64,000 bases of DNA, from assembly GCF_003589925.1 (NCBI RefSeq), contig NZ_CP032382.1, forward strand, positions 2,170,001-2,234,000. The letters are read 5' to 3'. Numbering within the stretch: the stretch's first letter is position 1; the number at the start of each line of letters is the position of its first letter. Positions 17,589 to 26,425 of this stretch are shown here, piece by piece. The notes under the pieces were generated by a model. The model was not told the origin of the DNA and ran no database searches. It saw nothing but the letters and a program-made list of their open reading frames with translations. This DNA is from Chryseolinea soli (lineage in GTDB: Bacteria > Bacteroidota > Bacteroidia > Cytophagales > Cyclobacteriaceae). Both the position numbers and the translations under genes were made by a program.

Positions 17589-18344
17589 ATGCGCTACTTC
17601 TTTGAAATCGCCTACAACGGTAAAAACTACGCCGGCTGGCAAAGCCAAGCCAACGCCACCGGCATCCAGACCGTGGTGGAAGACGCGCTTTCCAAACTCC
17701 TCCGCACCCCCATCCGGATTGTAGGAAGCGGCAGAACCGATACCGGCGTGCACTGTGAACAGCAATTTTTTCACTGCGACCTCGAAAAACTCCCCTTTGA
17801 CCACCCCACGCTGCTGCAAAAACTCAACTCTTTCCTCCCCAGGGATGTGGCCATCCCATCTGTCCGCCGGGTAAAAGACGACGCCAGCGCGCGCTACGAT
17901 GCGGTGGAGCGTACCTACCACTACCGGATCACCCGTAAAAAAAACCCGTTCAAGGAAGGTCTGGCCTGGCATTATTTTAAGACCGCCGATGTTCAAACCA
18001 TGAACAGCGCGGCTGCGTTATTACTGGGCGAGCACGATTTTGAATGTTTCAGCAAAGTAAAAACGGATGTAAATCACTTTCTTTGCGACATTAAAAAAGC
18101 AGCCTGGCGCGAAGAAGGAGATTTGCTGGAGTTTACCATCACGGCCAACCGCTTCCTCCGGGGAATGGTCCGTGCCGTCGTCGGCACATTGCTGGACGTA
18201 GGTACTGGCAAAACGTCGCTGAAGGAATTTCAGGCCATCATCCAGAGCCGCGATCGTAAAAAGGCCGGGGCCAATGTTCCTCCGTATGGTTTGTATCTGT
18301 CGAAGGTAAAATATCCGCCTTCGGTTTTTGTAAAAGAATCTTAA
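17589..18344 (+). CDS. truA: tRNA pseudouridine synthase A
   Basis: A 251-residue TruA, which makes pseudouridine at positions 38-40 of tRNAs. The catalytic aspartate is D51 in GSGRTDTGVH. Other family blocks are FEIAYNGKNYAGWQ at the N-terminus, YHYRI and the ANRFLRGMVR segment near the C-terminus. The ATG at 17589 gives the normal N-terminus; the in-frame upstream ATG at 17565 would start inside the repeat. An ABC exporter gene starts eight bases after its stop, so the two are probably in one operon. Confidence 0.93.
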   Translation: MRYFFEIAYNGKNYAGWQSQANATGIQTVVEDALSKLLRTPIRIVGSGRTDTGVHCEQQFFHCDLEKLPFDHPTLLQKLNSFLPRDVAIPSVRRVKDDASARYDAVERTYHYRITRKKNPFKEGLAWHYFKTADVQTMNSAAALLLGEHDFECFSKVKTDVNHFLCDIKKAAWREEGDLLEFTITANRFLRGMVRAVVGTLLDVGTGKTSLKEFQAIIQSRDRKKAGANVPPYGLYLSKVKYPPSVFVKES

Positions 18345-18352
18345 CGCCACCC

Positions 18353-20125
18353 GTGGAGAAAGAAAAAGTAAGTAGCGGCAATATCATCGACTGGTCGGTG
18401 CTCTCGCGCCTGATGAAATTTGTAACCCCGTACCGCTGGCGGTTTGTTGTTGTGATCGTCCTCACCGTGGTGCTCGGCGTACTCGCGCCCACACGGCCCT
18501 TCCTCATTCAATATACGCTCGACAACGATGTTGCCAATGGCGACTATGCCGGCATGGTGAACATGATGTGGATCCTGCTGGGTCTCCTCGTTTTCCAATC
18601 CATCGCCCAATACATCCACACCTATATTTCGGGCTGGCTTGGCCAACAGGTCATCCGCGACATTCGCGCCAAGCTCTACGAACACATCATCAGTCTGCGC
18701 CTCACCTTCTTTGATAAGACCCCCATCGGCCGGCTCGTCACTCGTACCATCTCGGATGTGGAAACGCTCGCCGATGTTTTCAGTGAAGGTCTCGCTGCCA
18801 TGGTGGGTGACTTGCTGCAGATCGTTTTCATCCTGGGATTCATGTTCTACCAGGACTGGCGTCTGGCCCTGCTCAGCTTGTCGACCATACCGCTGTTGCT
18901 GATCAGCACGTACGTATTCAAAGAAAAAATCAAAGTGGCATTCAATGATGTGCGCAACGCGGTGGCCAATCTCAACACCTTCGTACAGGAACACATCACG
19001 GGCATGAACGTCGTCCAGATCTTTGGCAGCGAAAAGATCGAGTTCGAAAAATTCAAGGAGATCAACGAAGAGCATAAACAGGCCAACCTCCGTTCGGTGC
19101 TGTATTATTCGATTTACTATCCCGTGGCCGAGATCATTGCCGCCGCCGGCATCGGTTTGTTGGTGTGGTATGGCGCAAAGGGCATCATTAATTTTGAACA
19201 GACCGGGCTCACCACCGGCAAGCTCGTGGCGTTTATCATGTACATCCAGATGTTCTTCCGCCCCATCCGGATGATTGCCGACCGCTACAACACGCTGCAA
19301 ATGGGGATCGTGAGTTCGTCGCGCATCATGAACCTGTTGGATGCCACCGAGCATGTGCAGGAAAATGGTGAGATCAAACCCACGCAGATCCAGGGCGCCG
19401 TGAGATTCGAGCACGTGTGGTTTGCCTATAACGAGGCCAACTACGTTTTAAAAGACATCAACCTCGACATCCAACCCGGCGAAACCGTGGCCATCGTGGG
19501 GGCAACCGGGGCTGGAAAATCCTCGATCATCAATTTGCTGAACCGGTTCTACGAGATCAACCGCGGCTCCATCCAGGTGGATGGCATCGACATCAAAGCA
19601 TATGAGCTGGGATCGCTCCGCAAAAACATCGGTGTGGTGTTGCAGGATGTGTTCCTTTTCTCCGATACCATTTTTAATAACATCACCCTCGATCATCCCG
19701 AAGTGACGGAGGATATGGTTTGGCACGCCGCCGACCTGGTGGGCGCCCGCAAATTCATCGACCGCTTGCCCGGAAAACTGGGATATAACGTCATGGAACG
19801 CGGCTCTACGCTCAGTGTGGGGCAGCGGCAGTTGATTTCGTTTATCCGCGCCATGGTCTATGATCCACGGATCCTGATCCTGGACGAAGCCACCTCATCC
19901 GTCGACAGCGAAACGGAGGAAATGATCCAGCAGGCCATCGGTAAAATGATGAAAGACCGCACCTCCATTGTCATTGCCCACCGCCTTTCCACGATCCAGA
20001 AGGCCGACAAAATTATTGTGCTCGACCATGGCGAAATCAAGGAAATCGGGCGTCACGAGGACCTGCTTTTACAGGAGGGTTATTATGCCCAGCTCCACAG
20101 GATGCAGTATAAGGAGTTTGTTTGA
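18353..20125 (+). CDS. ABC exporter half-transporter, MdlB-like
   Basis: A 590-residue half-transporter with six membrane helices (about 20-320) and a C-terminal ATPase. The Walker A loop GATGAGKSS is at about 383-391, Walker B reads ILDEATSSVD with a normal catalytic Glu, and the H-loop is IVIAHRLST. The signature is LSVGQRQ instead of LSGGQ, as in E. coli MdlB and one subunit of heterodimeric exporters. The start is GTG, eight bases after truA; no ATG fits. Its likely partner is the MdlA-like protein at 22875-24677. Substrate unknown (lipid, drug or peptide). Confidence 0.87.
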   Translation: MEKEKVSSGNIIDWSVLSRLMKFVTPYRWRFVVVIVLTVVLGVLAPTRPFLIQYTLDNDVANGDYAGMVNMMWILLGLLVFQSIAQYIHTYISGWLGQQVIRDIRAKLYEHIISLRLTFFDKTPIGRLVTRTISDVETLADVFSEGLAAMVGDLLQIVFILGFMFYQDWRLALLSLSTIPLLLISTYVFKEKIKVAFNDVRNAVANLNTFVQEHITGMNVVQIFGSEKIEFEKFKEINEEHKQANLRSVLYYSIYYPVAEIIAAAGIGLLVWYGAKGIINFEQTGLTTGKLVAFIMYIQMFFRPIRMIADRYNTLQMGIVSSSRIMNLLDATEHVQENGEIKPTQIQGAVRFEHVWFAYNEANYVLKDINLDIQPGETVAIVGATGAGKSSIINLLNRFYEINRGSIQVDGIDIKAYELGSLRKNIGVVLQDVFLFSDTIFNNITLDHPEVTEDMVWHAADLVGARKFIDRLPGKLGYNVMERGSTLSVGQRQLISFIRAMVYDPRILILDEATSSVDSETEEMIQQAIGKMMKDRTSIVIAHRLSTIQKADKIIVLDHGEIKEIGRHEDLLLQEGYYAQLHRMQYKEFV

Positions 20126-20179
20126 AGCTGGCATCGGCGCAATTAACGTTTGAAGGCCGGCACTGAAGGACAAAACGTT

Positions 20180-20187
20180 TATATTTG
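20180..20187 (+). promoter_or_regulatory. -7 promoter box before the 244-aa barrel-like gene
   Basis: TATATTTG is a full match to TAnnTTTG and ends six bases before the ATG at 20194, so the transcript may have almost no leader. No -33 element is seen at the usual distance. Confidence 0.45.
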
Positions 20188-20193
20188 TCCTGA

Positions 20194-20928
20194 ATGCATT
20201 TTCAGAAAACGTTTTTCATTCTGTCATTTTGCCTTTGCGCGATCGCTACCTATGCGCAAAAGGCCCGTATCTACAATGGCGGCAAAAGCATGTACACCCG
20301 CGAGCGCTATGGCGCCGCAAACAAAGTGAAAGGTGCGAAGGCCAAAACGATCTGCCCCATCTTCATCACCAGCAAATATCCCTACCAGGGCATCGGCATC
20401 AAGCTTGGCGACCCTTTCGCCATCACCTATAAATATTACTTCAATAAAAGGGTTGCCGTGGCCGTCGACCTTGGGAAGGCCTCCAGCGGGCTCTACAACC
20501 GCTATTTCCGTGAGAAGTTCGACCAGTACGCTGTGCGCGACACTTTTTCCAACAAAGAGGCCACCATTGAGTACTACACCCACAAAGTGCTCGCCGATCT
20601 TATCGGCGAAGTAAAATTCCTCTACCATTTCGATGCCTCCCGGGTGTCGCAGGGCTTGCAGTTCTATGTTGGCGCCGGCTGGGAGTGGAAAAACACCAAA
20701 CTGCAATACGACTACACCTACAAAGCCGATGTTTTCTCACCCGATAAATTCGGACGTTTCACGGAGACGCGATTTACGATGGGGCCTCAGGCAGTGGTCG
20801 GCATTGAGTATGCTTATTTCAAGATCCCCATTTCAGCGTTCATGGAGCTGGAATATTTTGCCGACGTGCTGGCGGACCCTGGGTGGAGAAGGGCTGAGGG
20901 GGGTGTTGGGTTGAGGTATGTTTTTTAG
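20194..20928 (+). CDS. secreted protein, probable outer-membrane beta-barrel
   Basis: A 244-residue protein with a signal peptide ending in ATYAQ. It has alternating hydrophobic strands with many aromatic residues and a C-terminal phenylalanine (GVGLRYVF), which is the usual end of an outer-membrane beta-barrel. I do not recognise a named family. It lies downstream of the ABC exporter half, in a set of three poorly conserved genes that separate the two exporter halves. A link to export is possible but not shown. Confidence 0.55.
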   Translation: MHFQKTFFILSFCLCAIATYAQKARIYNGGKSMYTRERYGAANKVKGAKAKTICPIFITSKYPYQGIGIKLGDPFAITYKYYFNKRVAVAVDLGKASSGLYNRYFREKFDQYAVRDTFSNKEATIEYYTHKVLADLIGEVKFLYHFDASRVSQGLQFYVGAGWEWKNTKLQYDYTYKADVFSPDKFGRFTETRFTMGPQAVVGIEYAYFKIPISAFMELEYFADVLADPGWRRAEGGVGLRYVF

Positions 20929-21029
20929 CGGGTAGCCCTTTTGGTTCTGTGATTTTTAGAATCCTCTATACGACAGTCATTTTGTAGTCGTTTGATTTAC
21001 ATTCCCGGTTCTTTACGTTCTGAATTGCC

Positions 21030-21782
21030 ATGAACGATTCACGTGCACTTTTTTTGATGTTTGTCTTACTGTTATTCTGCGACGTACTCCAGGCACAATA
21101 CCCGTTCGAAAAATTTCCCGCTATTCAGTACAAGGAGTTTGACAATTGGAAAGAATACGATCGGCTAGAGAAAGAACAAAAAATACATTTCACACTAACC
21201 ATCCCCGATTTTTACGTCAACCACGATACCGTAACGATCCAACTCACGGGTTTTCGGGACAGGATGGACACTGCTCTTATTCGGGTCTTTAGAAATAAAA
21301 ATCTAATTAAAAAGATAAAAGAGCCCATGTTCTTCATCAGTACGAATGTCAGAGATCAGCCGGTGCGTGTCGCCGATATAAATGGGGATTCACTAGACGA
21401 TATAAAGTTGGTGATTCCCTACATGGGCAACGGCATCGCTAGCTTGAACGTGCGGGTGATCTATTTTTTTCAAAAAACCGACGGCAGTTTTCACAAAATC
21501 TCTTTCTTCGACAAAATGGGCGGGCCCGAGCGAGATTTTAACACCGACAACAATTTCGAGATCGTCACCATGACGTTGGATCATTATGAGAATCACAGCT
21601 ATTGGACGTTCAATATTTACAATTTTGAAAACGGTACGTTGGTGAATCAAAATCAGAAATATGGATACCCCATTATGATCCAGTTTCTTTACCGCGACAA
21701 CTATAAGGTAACGAACAAAATTTCTGCGCAAAAAATGAAATCTTTTGAAAAGACATTGCCGGAAGACTTCGACAAAAAATAA
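21030..21782 (+). CDS. secreted hypothetical protein with one FG-GAP-like segment
   Basis: A 250-residue protein with a signal peptide ending in LQAQ. Its middle contains VADINGDSLDDIKLVIPY (about 112-129), which resembles one calcium-binding FG-GAP/VCBS loop. The remainder is beta-rich with many lysines and aromatic residues, and codon use is more AT-rich than in neighbouring genes. No family name can be given. It precedes the TPR gene by 58 bp. Confidence 0.5.
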   Translation: MNDSRALFLMFVLLLFCDVLQAQYPFEKFPAIQYKEFDNWKEYDRLEKEQKIHFTLTIPDFYVNHDTVTIQLTGFRDRMDTALIRVFRNKNLIKKIKEPMFFISTNVRDQPVRVADINGDSLDDIKLVIPYMGNGIASLNVRVIYFFQKTDGSFHKISFFDKMGGPERDFNTDNNFEIVTMTLDHYENHSYWTFNIYNFENGTLVNQNQKYGYPIMIQFLYRDNYKVTNKISAQKMKSFEKTLPEDFDKK

Positions 21783-21840
21783 AAGCTGTAAATTGCATCT
21801 GCTTTAACCCCCACGCTGCGAAAGAGAGCGTCAACCGCCC

Positions 21841-22866
21841 ATGAAACCGATAGCCATTACTGTTGCACTTCTCTGTTGCTTCATCACACCTACGTATGCG
21901 CAACACGGCGACGATGTTGACAGTCTGGAATATTTTAGTGACCAGGAAGATTTGGAAAAGGCCACCGTCTATTTGGACAACCTTATAAAAATGGATCCAA
22001 CCTCGGCTGCCCTCCGGATGCGGAGAGCCGAATGGCTGGTCAAAATGCGCCAGTTTGACGAAGCAAAAAAAGAATTCACCAAAGTCATTGAGATCGATCC
22101 GGCAATATGGCAAGCTCACGGACAAAGAGGATCGATCTATCTGAATTCCAAACAATACGATTCTGCTATACTTGATTTCACCCAGATCATGGGCACGAGC
22201 CGGGAAGTGGATTCGTTGACGTATTCATTCAGGGCATATGCCTACCTGGAATCGAAAAATTATAAGGCGGCGTCGCGTGACTATGATTCTATCATCCGGC
22301 TGAGACCCAAAGATCCTAACCTCTTAAACAACCGGTCTTATGCCCGCGAGCAACTGGGTGATCTTAAGGGTGCGTTGCAAGACGTGAATGACGCGATCGA
22401 TGCCGACAAAACATATGTCAGGGCGTATGGACCTCGAGCCCTTCTTTATTTACGGATGGGTGATCGGGATGAAGCCCTTGCCAGTATAGAAGTGTATCTA
22501 AAAGCTTATCCCCGCGATGAAATGGCAAATTGTCTGGCAGGGGAGCTTTTGTCTCATAAAAGGGATTATGAAAATGCAATTCCTCACCTCACGGTATGCG
22601 TGCAAAAAGAGGCTCGCAAAGACGCCTATCTGTTAAGAGCGATGGCCTATTACAACACAGGCGACTGCTCGGCGGCGATAACGGATTTTTTAAAAATCTT
22701 AACATTCAAACTCAGCGCGCCAGAAGAGGCCGAAGCATTGTATCACATCGGTGTCTGCAAGAACCGGCAAAAACCGAAATCGGGATGCGATTATATCAGG
22801 AGGGCATTTCAAAAAGGCACATATGATGAAAAGCAAAAGCATGCCTTATTGACGGAATGTCAATGA
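21841..22866 (+). CDS. secreted tetratricopeptide-repeat protein
   Basis: A 341-residue protein with a signal peptide ending in TYAQ and about seven helical TPR units. Clear units include FDEAKKEFTKVIEIDP, YKAASRDYDSIIRLRP, and DAYLLRAMAYYNTGDC. TPR domains mediate protein-protein contacts, and no enzymatic domain is present. It converges with the MdlA-like gene, whose stop is eight bases beyond its own. Like the preceding gene it has a lower G+C look than the surrounding core genes. Confidence 0.75.
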   Translation: MKPIAITVALLCCFITPTYAQHGDDVDSLEYFSDQEDLEKATVYLDNLIKMDPTSAALRMRRAEWLVKMRQFDEAKKEFTKVIEIDPAIWQAHGQRGSIYLNSKQYDSAILDFTQIMGTSREVDSLTYSFRAYAYLESKNYKAASRDYDSIIRLRPKDPNLLNNRSYAREQLGDLKGALQDVNDAIDADKTYVRAYGPRALLYLRMGDRDEALASIEVYLKAYPRDEMANCLAGELLSHKRDYENAIPHLTVCVQKEARKDAYLLRAMAYYNTGDCSAAITDFLKILTFKLSAPEEAEALYHIGVCKNRQKPKSGCDYIRRAFQKGTYDEKQKHALLTECQ

Positions 22867-22874
22867 CCTCCTCT

Positions 22875-24677
22875 CTATTGGTCATAATCCTTTGCCTCGG
22901 CCTCGTCGAGCTGTCCTTGTTTTTCGAAGAGGTCTTTGTACATACCCTCGGCCGCGATGAGCGCATCGTGCGTGCCTTCTTCGACAATATGACCATCGAC
23001 AAGCACCACAATGCGGTTTGCTAACTTGGCAGACGACACGCGATGAGAGATGATGATGGTCGTACGTCCTTGCATGATCCGCTTCAGGCTATTCAAGATG
23101 GTGTTCTCCGTTTTCGTATCCACTGCCGACAGCGCATCATCCAACATCAATATCTTCGGCTCACGCACAATGGCCCGCGCAATCGACACGCGTTGCTTCT
23201 GTCCACCGGATAAGGTAATGCCCCGCTCGCCCACGCGTGTACTGAATCCGTTGGGAAAGCCCATAATGTTTTCATACACATCCGCATCTTTCGCGGCCTG
23301 GATCACCTTCTCCTCTTCGGGGTCCTTCAAGCCGAAGCCGATGTTGTTATAAATGGTGTCGCTAAAAAGAAATACATCTTGCGGCACATAACCGATCTGG
23401 GTTCGCAGCGCGTGCAGGTCGTAGTCGGCGATGGGGACACCGTCGATCAGGATCTCGCCATCGCGCGCGTCATACAAACGCGAGACCAGCGCCGACACCG
23501 TGCTTTTGCCCGAGCCGGTAGTGCCGATGATGGCCAGCGACTCGCCGGGCTGGATGGAGAACGAAATATTTTTTAACGCTTTGATTCCCGTGTCGGGATA
23601 GGTAAAGGATACATTTTTGAACTCCAGCTTTCCCTGGATCTCGCGATCGAGTTTTTTTTCCGAGACGATGTTGGTCTGGATCTTCAAAAACTCATTGATG
23701 CGTTTCTGCGAAGCTTCGGCGCGTTGCACAAGGCTGCTGGTCCATCCCAATGAAGTGACGGGCCATGTTAACAAGTTCACATAGATGATGAACTCGGCGA
23801 TGTTGCCAAAGGTGAGGTTTCCTTGGATCACCTGCACACTTCCGGCATACACGGTGAGGATCGTGCTGATGCCGATCAGCCCCATGATGAGCGGGAAAAA
23901 GAGTGACTGCACTTTGGTGAGCTTCAGCGATTGCCGGCGATAGATATCGGTTTCCGATTCGAACTTGGAGAGCGACTGCTGTTCCCGGTTAAAGGATTTC
24001 AATACACGAATACCGCTGAAGGCTTCTTGAACAAACGTGGAGAGACGCGATTGACTTTTCTGGATCTGCTCCGACCTTCTTTCCATTTTATTGTTTACCA
24101 AAAAAATGCTGAGCGAAAGAAAAGGCAGCGGGCTGAGTGCATACAATGTTAGCTCGGGGCTTTTGCTGAACATGAAAGGGATCAGCATCATGAACAGCGT
24201 GATGAGCTGAAGACCGTACATAATGGCAGGCCCCAGATACATCCGCACGCGCCCAACATCTTCGGCAATGCGGTTCATAAGGTCGCCGGTGTTGTTCCTT
24301 CTGTAAAAGCTGAGGGGGAGGGTTTGATAATGCTCGAAGATCTCATTCTTCAGATCATATTCCACGTAGCGCGACATCACGATCAGCGTTTGCCGCACAA
24401 AGTAGAGGAAGATGCCGCGCAGGAAGGCCATCAATAAAATAAGTCCTGCATAGACTAAGATGCCGAAGGCAAAAACTTTGAAATAATCCTGCTGTTGCGG
24501 TGTGCCTTTGAAGGCTTGGAAGATGCGGATATTATCGGCCACCAGGTCGATGGAGTGTCGCACGATGATGGCGGGAACGATCTGAAAAATGTTGGAGATG
24601 ATGACCCACAGCGTTCCGAAGAGGAGCAGCCATTTATATTTTAACAGGTATTTATTGAGGTACTTTAATTCTTTCAT
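22875..24677 (-). CDS. ABC exporter half-transporter, MdlA-like
   Basis: A 600-residue half-transporter with an N-terminal six-helix domain and a C-terminal ATPase. It has Walker A GTTGSGKST, a canonical LSGGQKQR signature and the H-loop IIISHRVSS. Walker B reads MLDDALSAVD, with Asp where the catalytic Glu normally stands. This is the pattern of MdlA and of the degenerate subunit of heterodimeric exporters such as TM287/288. The complementary defect (LSVGQ) is in the MdlB-like gene at 18353-20125, so the two proteins probably pair. It is divergent from leucine dehydrogenase. Confidence 0.87.
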   Translation of the reverse strand: MKELKYLNKYLLKYKWLLLFGTLWVIISNIFQIVPAIIVRHSIDLVADNIRIFQAFKGTPQQQDYFKVFAFGILVYAGLILLMAFLRGIFLYFVRQTLIVMSRYVEYDLKNEIFEHYQTLPLSFYRRNNTGDLMNRIAEDVGRVRMYLGPAIMYGLQLITLFMMLIPFMFSKSPELTLYALSPLPFLSLSIFLVNNKMERRSEQIQKSQSRLSTFVQEAFSGIRVLKSFNREQQSLSKFESETDIYRRQSLKLTKVQSLFFPLIMGLIGISTILTVYAGSVQVIQGNLTFGNIAEFIIYVNLLTWPVTSLGWTSSLVQRAEASQKRINEFLKIQTNIVSEKKLDREIQGKLEFKNVSFTYPDTGIKALKNISFSIQPGESLAIIGTTGSGKSTVSALVSRLYDARDGEILIDGVPIADYDLHALRTQIGYVPQDVFLFSDTIYNNIGFGLKDPEEEKVIQAAKDADVYENIMGFPNGFSTRVGERGITLSGGQKQRVSIARAIVREPKILMLDDALSAVDTKTENTILNSLKRIMQGRTTIIISHRVSSAKLANRIVVLVDGHIVEEGTHDALIAAEGMYKDLFEKQGQLDEAEAKDYDQ

Positions 24678-24708
24678 TCAAAAAAATTTGGCGGGCCTTC
24701 CGTTAAAC

Positions 24709-24736
24709 GAAATATACTTCCAATAGTTCTTGCAAA
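24709..24736 (-). promoter_or_regulatory. promoter of the MdlA-like gene
   Basis: On the minus strand TTTG (24736-24733) is followed after 16 bases by TATATTTC (24716-24709), one base off the -7 consensus. It overlaps the divergent leucine dehydrogenase promoter. Confidence 0.35.
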
Positions 24737-24758
24737 CGTTTGAAACGACGTAATTTTG
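24730..24758 (+). promoter_or_regulatory. promoter of leucine dehydrogenase
   Basis: TTG (24730-24732) is followed after 18 bases by TAATTTTG (24751-24758), a full match to TAnnTTTG. The leader to the ATG at 24833 is about 70 bases. Confidence 0.5.
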
Positions 24759-24832
24759 CGTATTCCTTAACAAAAAGGGACCTTGGAAAACCGGGGTTTA
24801 AAACTACAACAATCAAACGTAAAACAAATCCG

Positions 24833-25933
24833 ATGGAGATTAAAGAACTTGAAAAAGTGCAACACGCGGGCATCTTCGGCACGCTGTCACAACTGGGTCA
24901 TGAACAAGTCGTGTTTTGTCAGGATTCGGCCACGGGCCTCAAAGCGATCATTGCCATTCACAACACAGTGCTGGGTCCCGCCCTCGGCGGCACGCGCATG
25001 TGGAACTACACTTCAGAGCAAGAAGCCCTCACGGACGTTTTGCGTCTCTCGCGCGGCATGACCTTCAAAGCCGCCATCAGCGGTCTGAACCTGGGCGGTG
25101 GCAAGGCTGTCATCATCGGCGACGCCAACACCATGAAAACGGAAGCCTTCCTGCGCCGTTTCGGAAAATTTGTGAACAGCCTCAATGGCAAATACATCAC
25201 TGCCGAAGACGTGAACATGAAAACGACCGACATGGAGTTTGTCGCCATGGAAACCAAACACGTCACCGGCCTCCCCGAATCCATGGGGGGTGGCGGAGAT
25301 CCTTCGCCGGTAACGGCCTATGGCGTTTACCTGGGCATGAAAGCCACCGCTAAAAAAGTATACGGCAACGACAGCCTCAGCGGCAAGAAGATTGCAGTTC
25401 AGGGCATTGGCCAAGTGGGCATGCACCTCGTGGAACATCTCGTAAAAGAAAACGCCACGGTCTACATCACCGACATCCACGAAGCCAAAGTAGCCGACAT
25501 CGTCCGCAAACACGGCGTGACGGCCGTAGGTCAGGATGCCATCTATGACCTCGACATGGACATCTACGCCCCCTGCGCCCTGGGTGCCACGGTAAACGAC
25601 GACACGATCGTCCGCCTCAAGTGCAGCATCATCGCCGGCGCCGCCAACAACCAGCTCAAAGACGAAGTAAAACACGGCTACATGCTGGTTGACCGCTCCA
25701 TCGCCTACGCTCCCGACTTCCTCATCAATGCCGGAGGACTGATCAATGTCTATAACGAATACCTCGGGCACTATAACCGCCAGCGGGTTATGGAGCAAAC
25801 GGAGAAGATCTATGATACGTGCTTGAATATTTTAAACCTGGCCACCCGCGAGAAGCTGTCGAGCCAGGAAGCGGCCATAAAGCTGTGTGAGAAGCGGATA
25901 GCGGAGATGGCGCTTGTGAAAGTATCGAGATAG
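24833..25933 (+). CDS. leucine dehydrogenase (Glu/Leu/Phe/Val dehydrogenase)
   Basis: A 366-residue NAD-dependent amino-acid dehydrogenase that deaminates branched-chain amino acids to 2-oxo acids. K79 (TFKAA) and K91 (GGGKAV) correspond to the substrate-binding and catalytic lysines of leucine dehydrogenase; D115 in TAEDVNMK is also conserved. The Rossmann motif is GIGQVGMH. Length and motifs fit leucine dehydrogenase better than glutamate dehydrogenase, which is larger. The ATG at 24833 is preferred because the upstream frame (from 24740) overlaps the promoter and encodes a basic, unlike extension. Confidence 0.88.
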   Translation: MEIKELEKVQHAGIFGTLSQLGHEQVVFCQDSATGLKAIIAIHNTVLGPALGGTRMWNYTSEQEALTDVLRLSRGMTFKAAISGLNLGGGKAVIIGDANTMKTEAFLRRFGKFVNSLNGKYITAEDVNMKTTDMEFVAMETKHVTGLPESMGGGGDPSPVTAYGVYLGMKATAKKVYGNDSLSGKKIAVQGIGQVGMHLVEHLVKENATVYITDIHEAKVADIVRKHGVTAVGQDAIYDLDMDIYAPCALGATVNDDTIVRLKCSIIAGAANNQLKDEVKHGYMLVDRSIAYAPDFLINAGGLINVYNEYLGHYNRQRVMEQTEKIYDTCLNILNLATREKLSSQEAAIKLCEKRIAEMALVKVSR

Positions 25934-25938
25934 CTTTT

Positions 25939-26263
25939 CAGGAGCCAGAATCCAGAAGCCAGGAGCCAGGAGCTAGTGCTTCGGCGGCAGTAGCCAGTAG
26001 TCAGTAGCCAGTAGGGTGCGGGAGTGAGGTGTGAGGGTCGAGTGTTGGTGGTTTGAGTTTGTAAACGTTTCCGCTGACTTACCATGACACCCACCAATCA
26101 TTCCAACGCACTTGACGCTGGCTCCTGAATACTGGATTCTGAAGACCAACCCCTAAGTACTGACCCCCGGGATCCTGACTACAGACTCCCAAGTACTGGT
26201 GGCCCTGGCTACTGGCTACTGACTGCCGCCTGCCAAGCACTGGCTTCTGGCTCCTGGCTCCTG
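25939..26263. repeat. degenerate heptamer array in inverted arms
   Basis: The left arm (25939-26015) is eleven consecutive 7-base units on the pattern CAGnAGC (for example CAGGAGC, CAGAAGC, CAGTAGT). After a spacer that still holds a few degenerate units, the right arm (26121-26263) has the complementary pattern GCTnCTG in about twenty mostly 7-base units. The arms form an imperfect inverted repeat whose outer ends match best. No coding potential is apparent. It occupies the 490-bp gap between leucine dehydrogenase and nusB. Confidence 0.85.
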
Positions 26264-26292
26264 ATAACATCCTCCCAAGCTCAAGAAATCCC

Positions 26293-26330
26293 CATCCCGT
26301 TAGTGAAAGCTGGCGGGATGTTTTATTTTT
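26293..26330 (+). terminator. rho-independent terminator
   Basis: CATCCCG/CGGGATG with a 14-base loop is followed by TTTTATTTTT. It lies beyond the heptamer array, about 360 bp after the leucine dehydrogenase stop and before nusB. Confidence 0.7.
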
Positions 26331-26425
26331 GTGCCCCCGTTACCTTTTGTATAATAGTGATGGGTTAATCGTCTGGGTTTGGATTTTTTTGGGCCCGGAT
26401 TTTACTTTAAACGCTGTTCTTTACC

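Noticed and set aside
25939..26263. The heptamer array as a CRISPR array.
   Set aside because: Units are 7 bases, degenerate and contiguous; there are no constant repeats separated by unique spacers and no cas gene.
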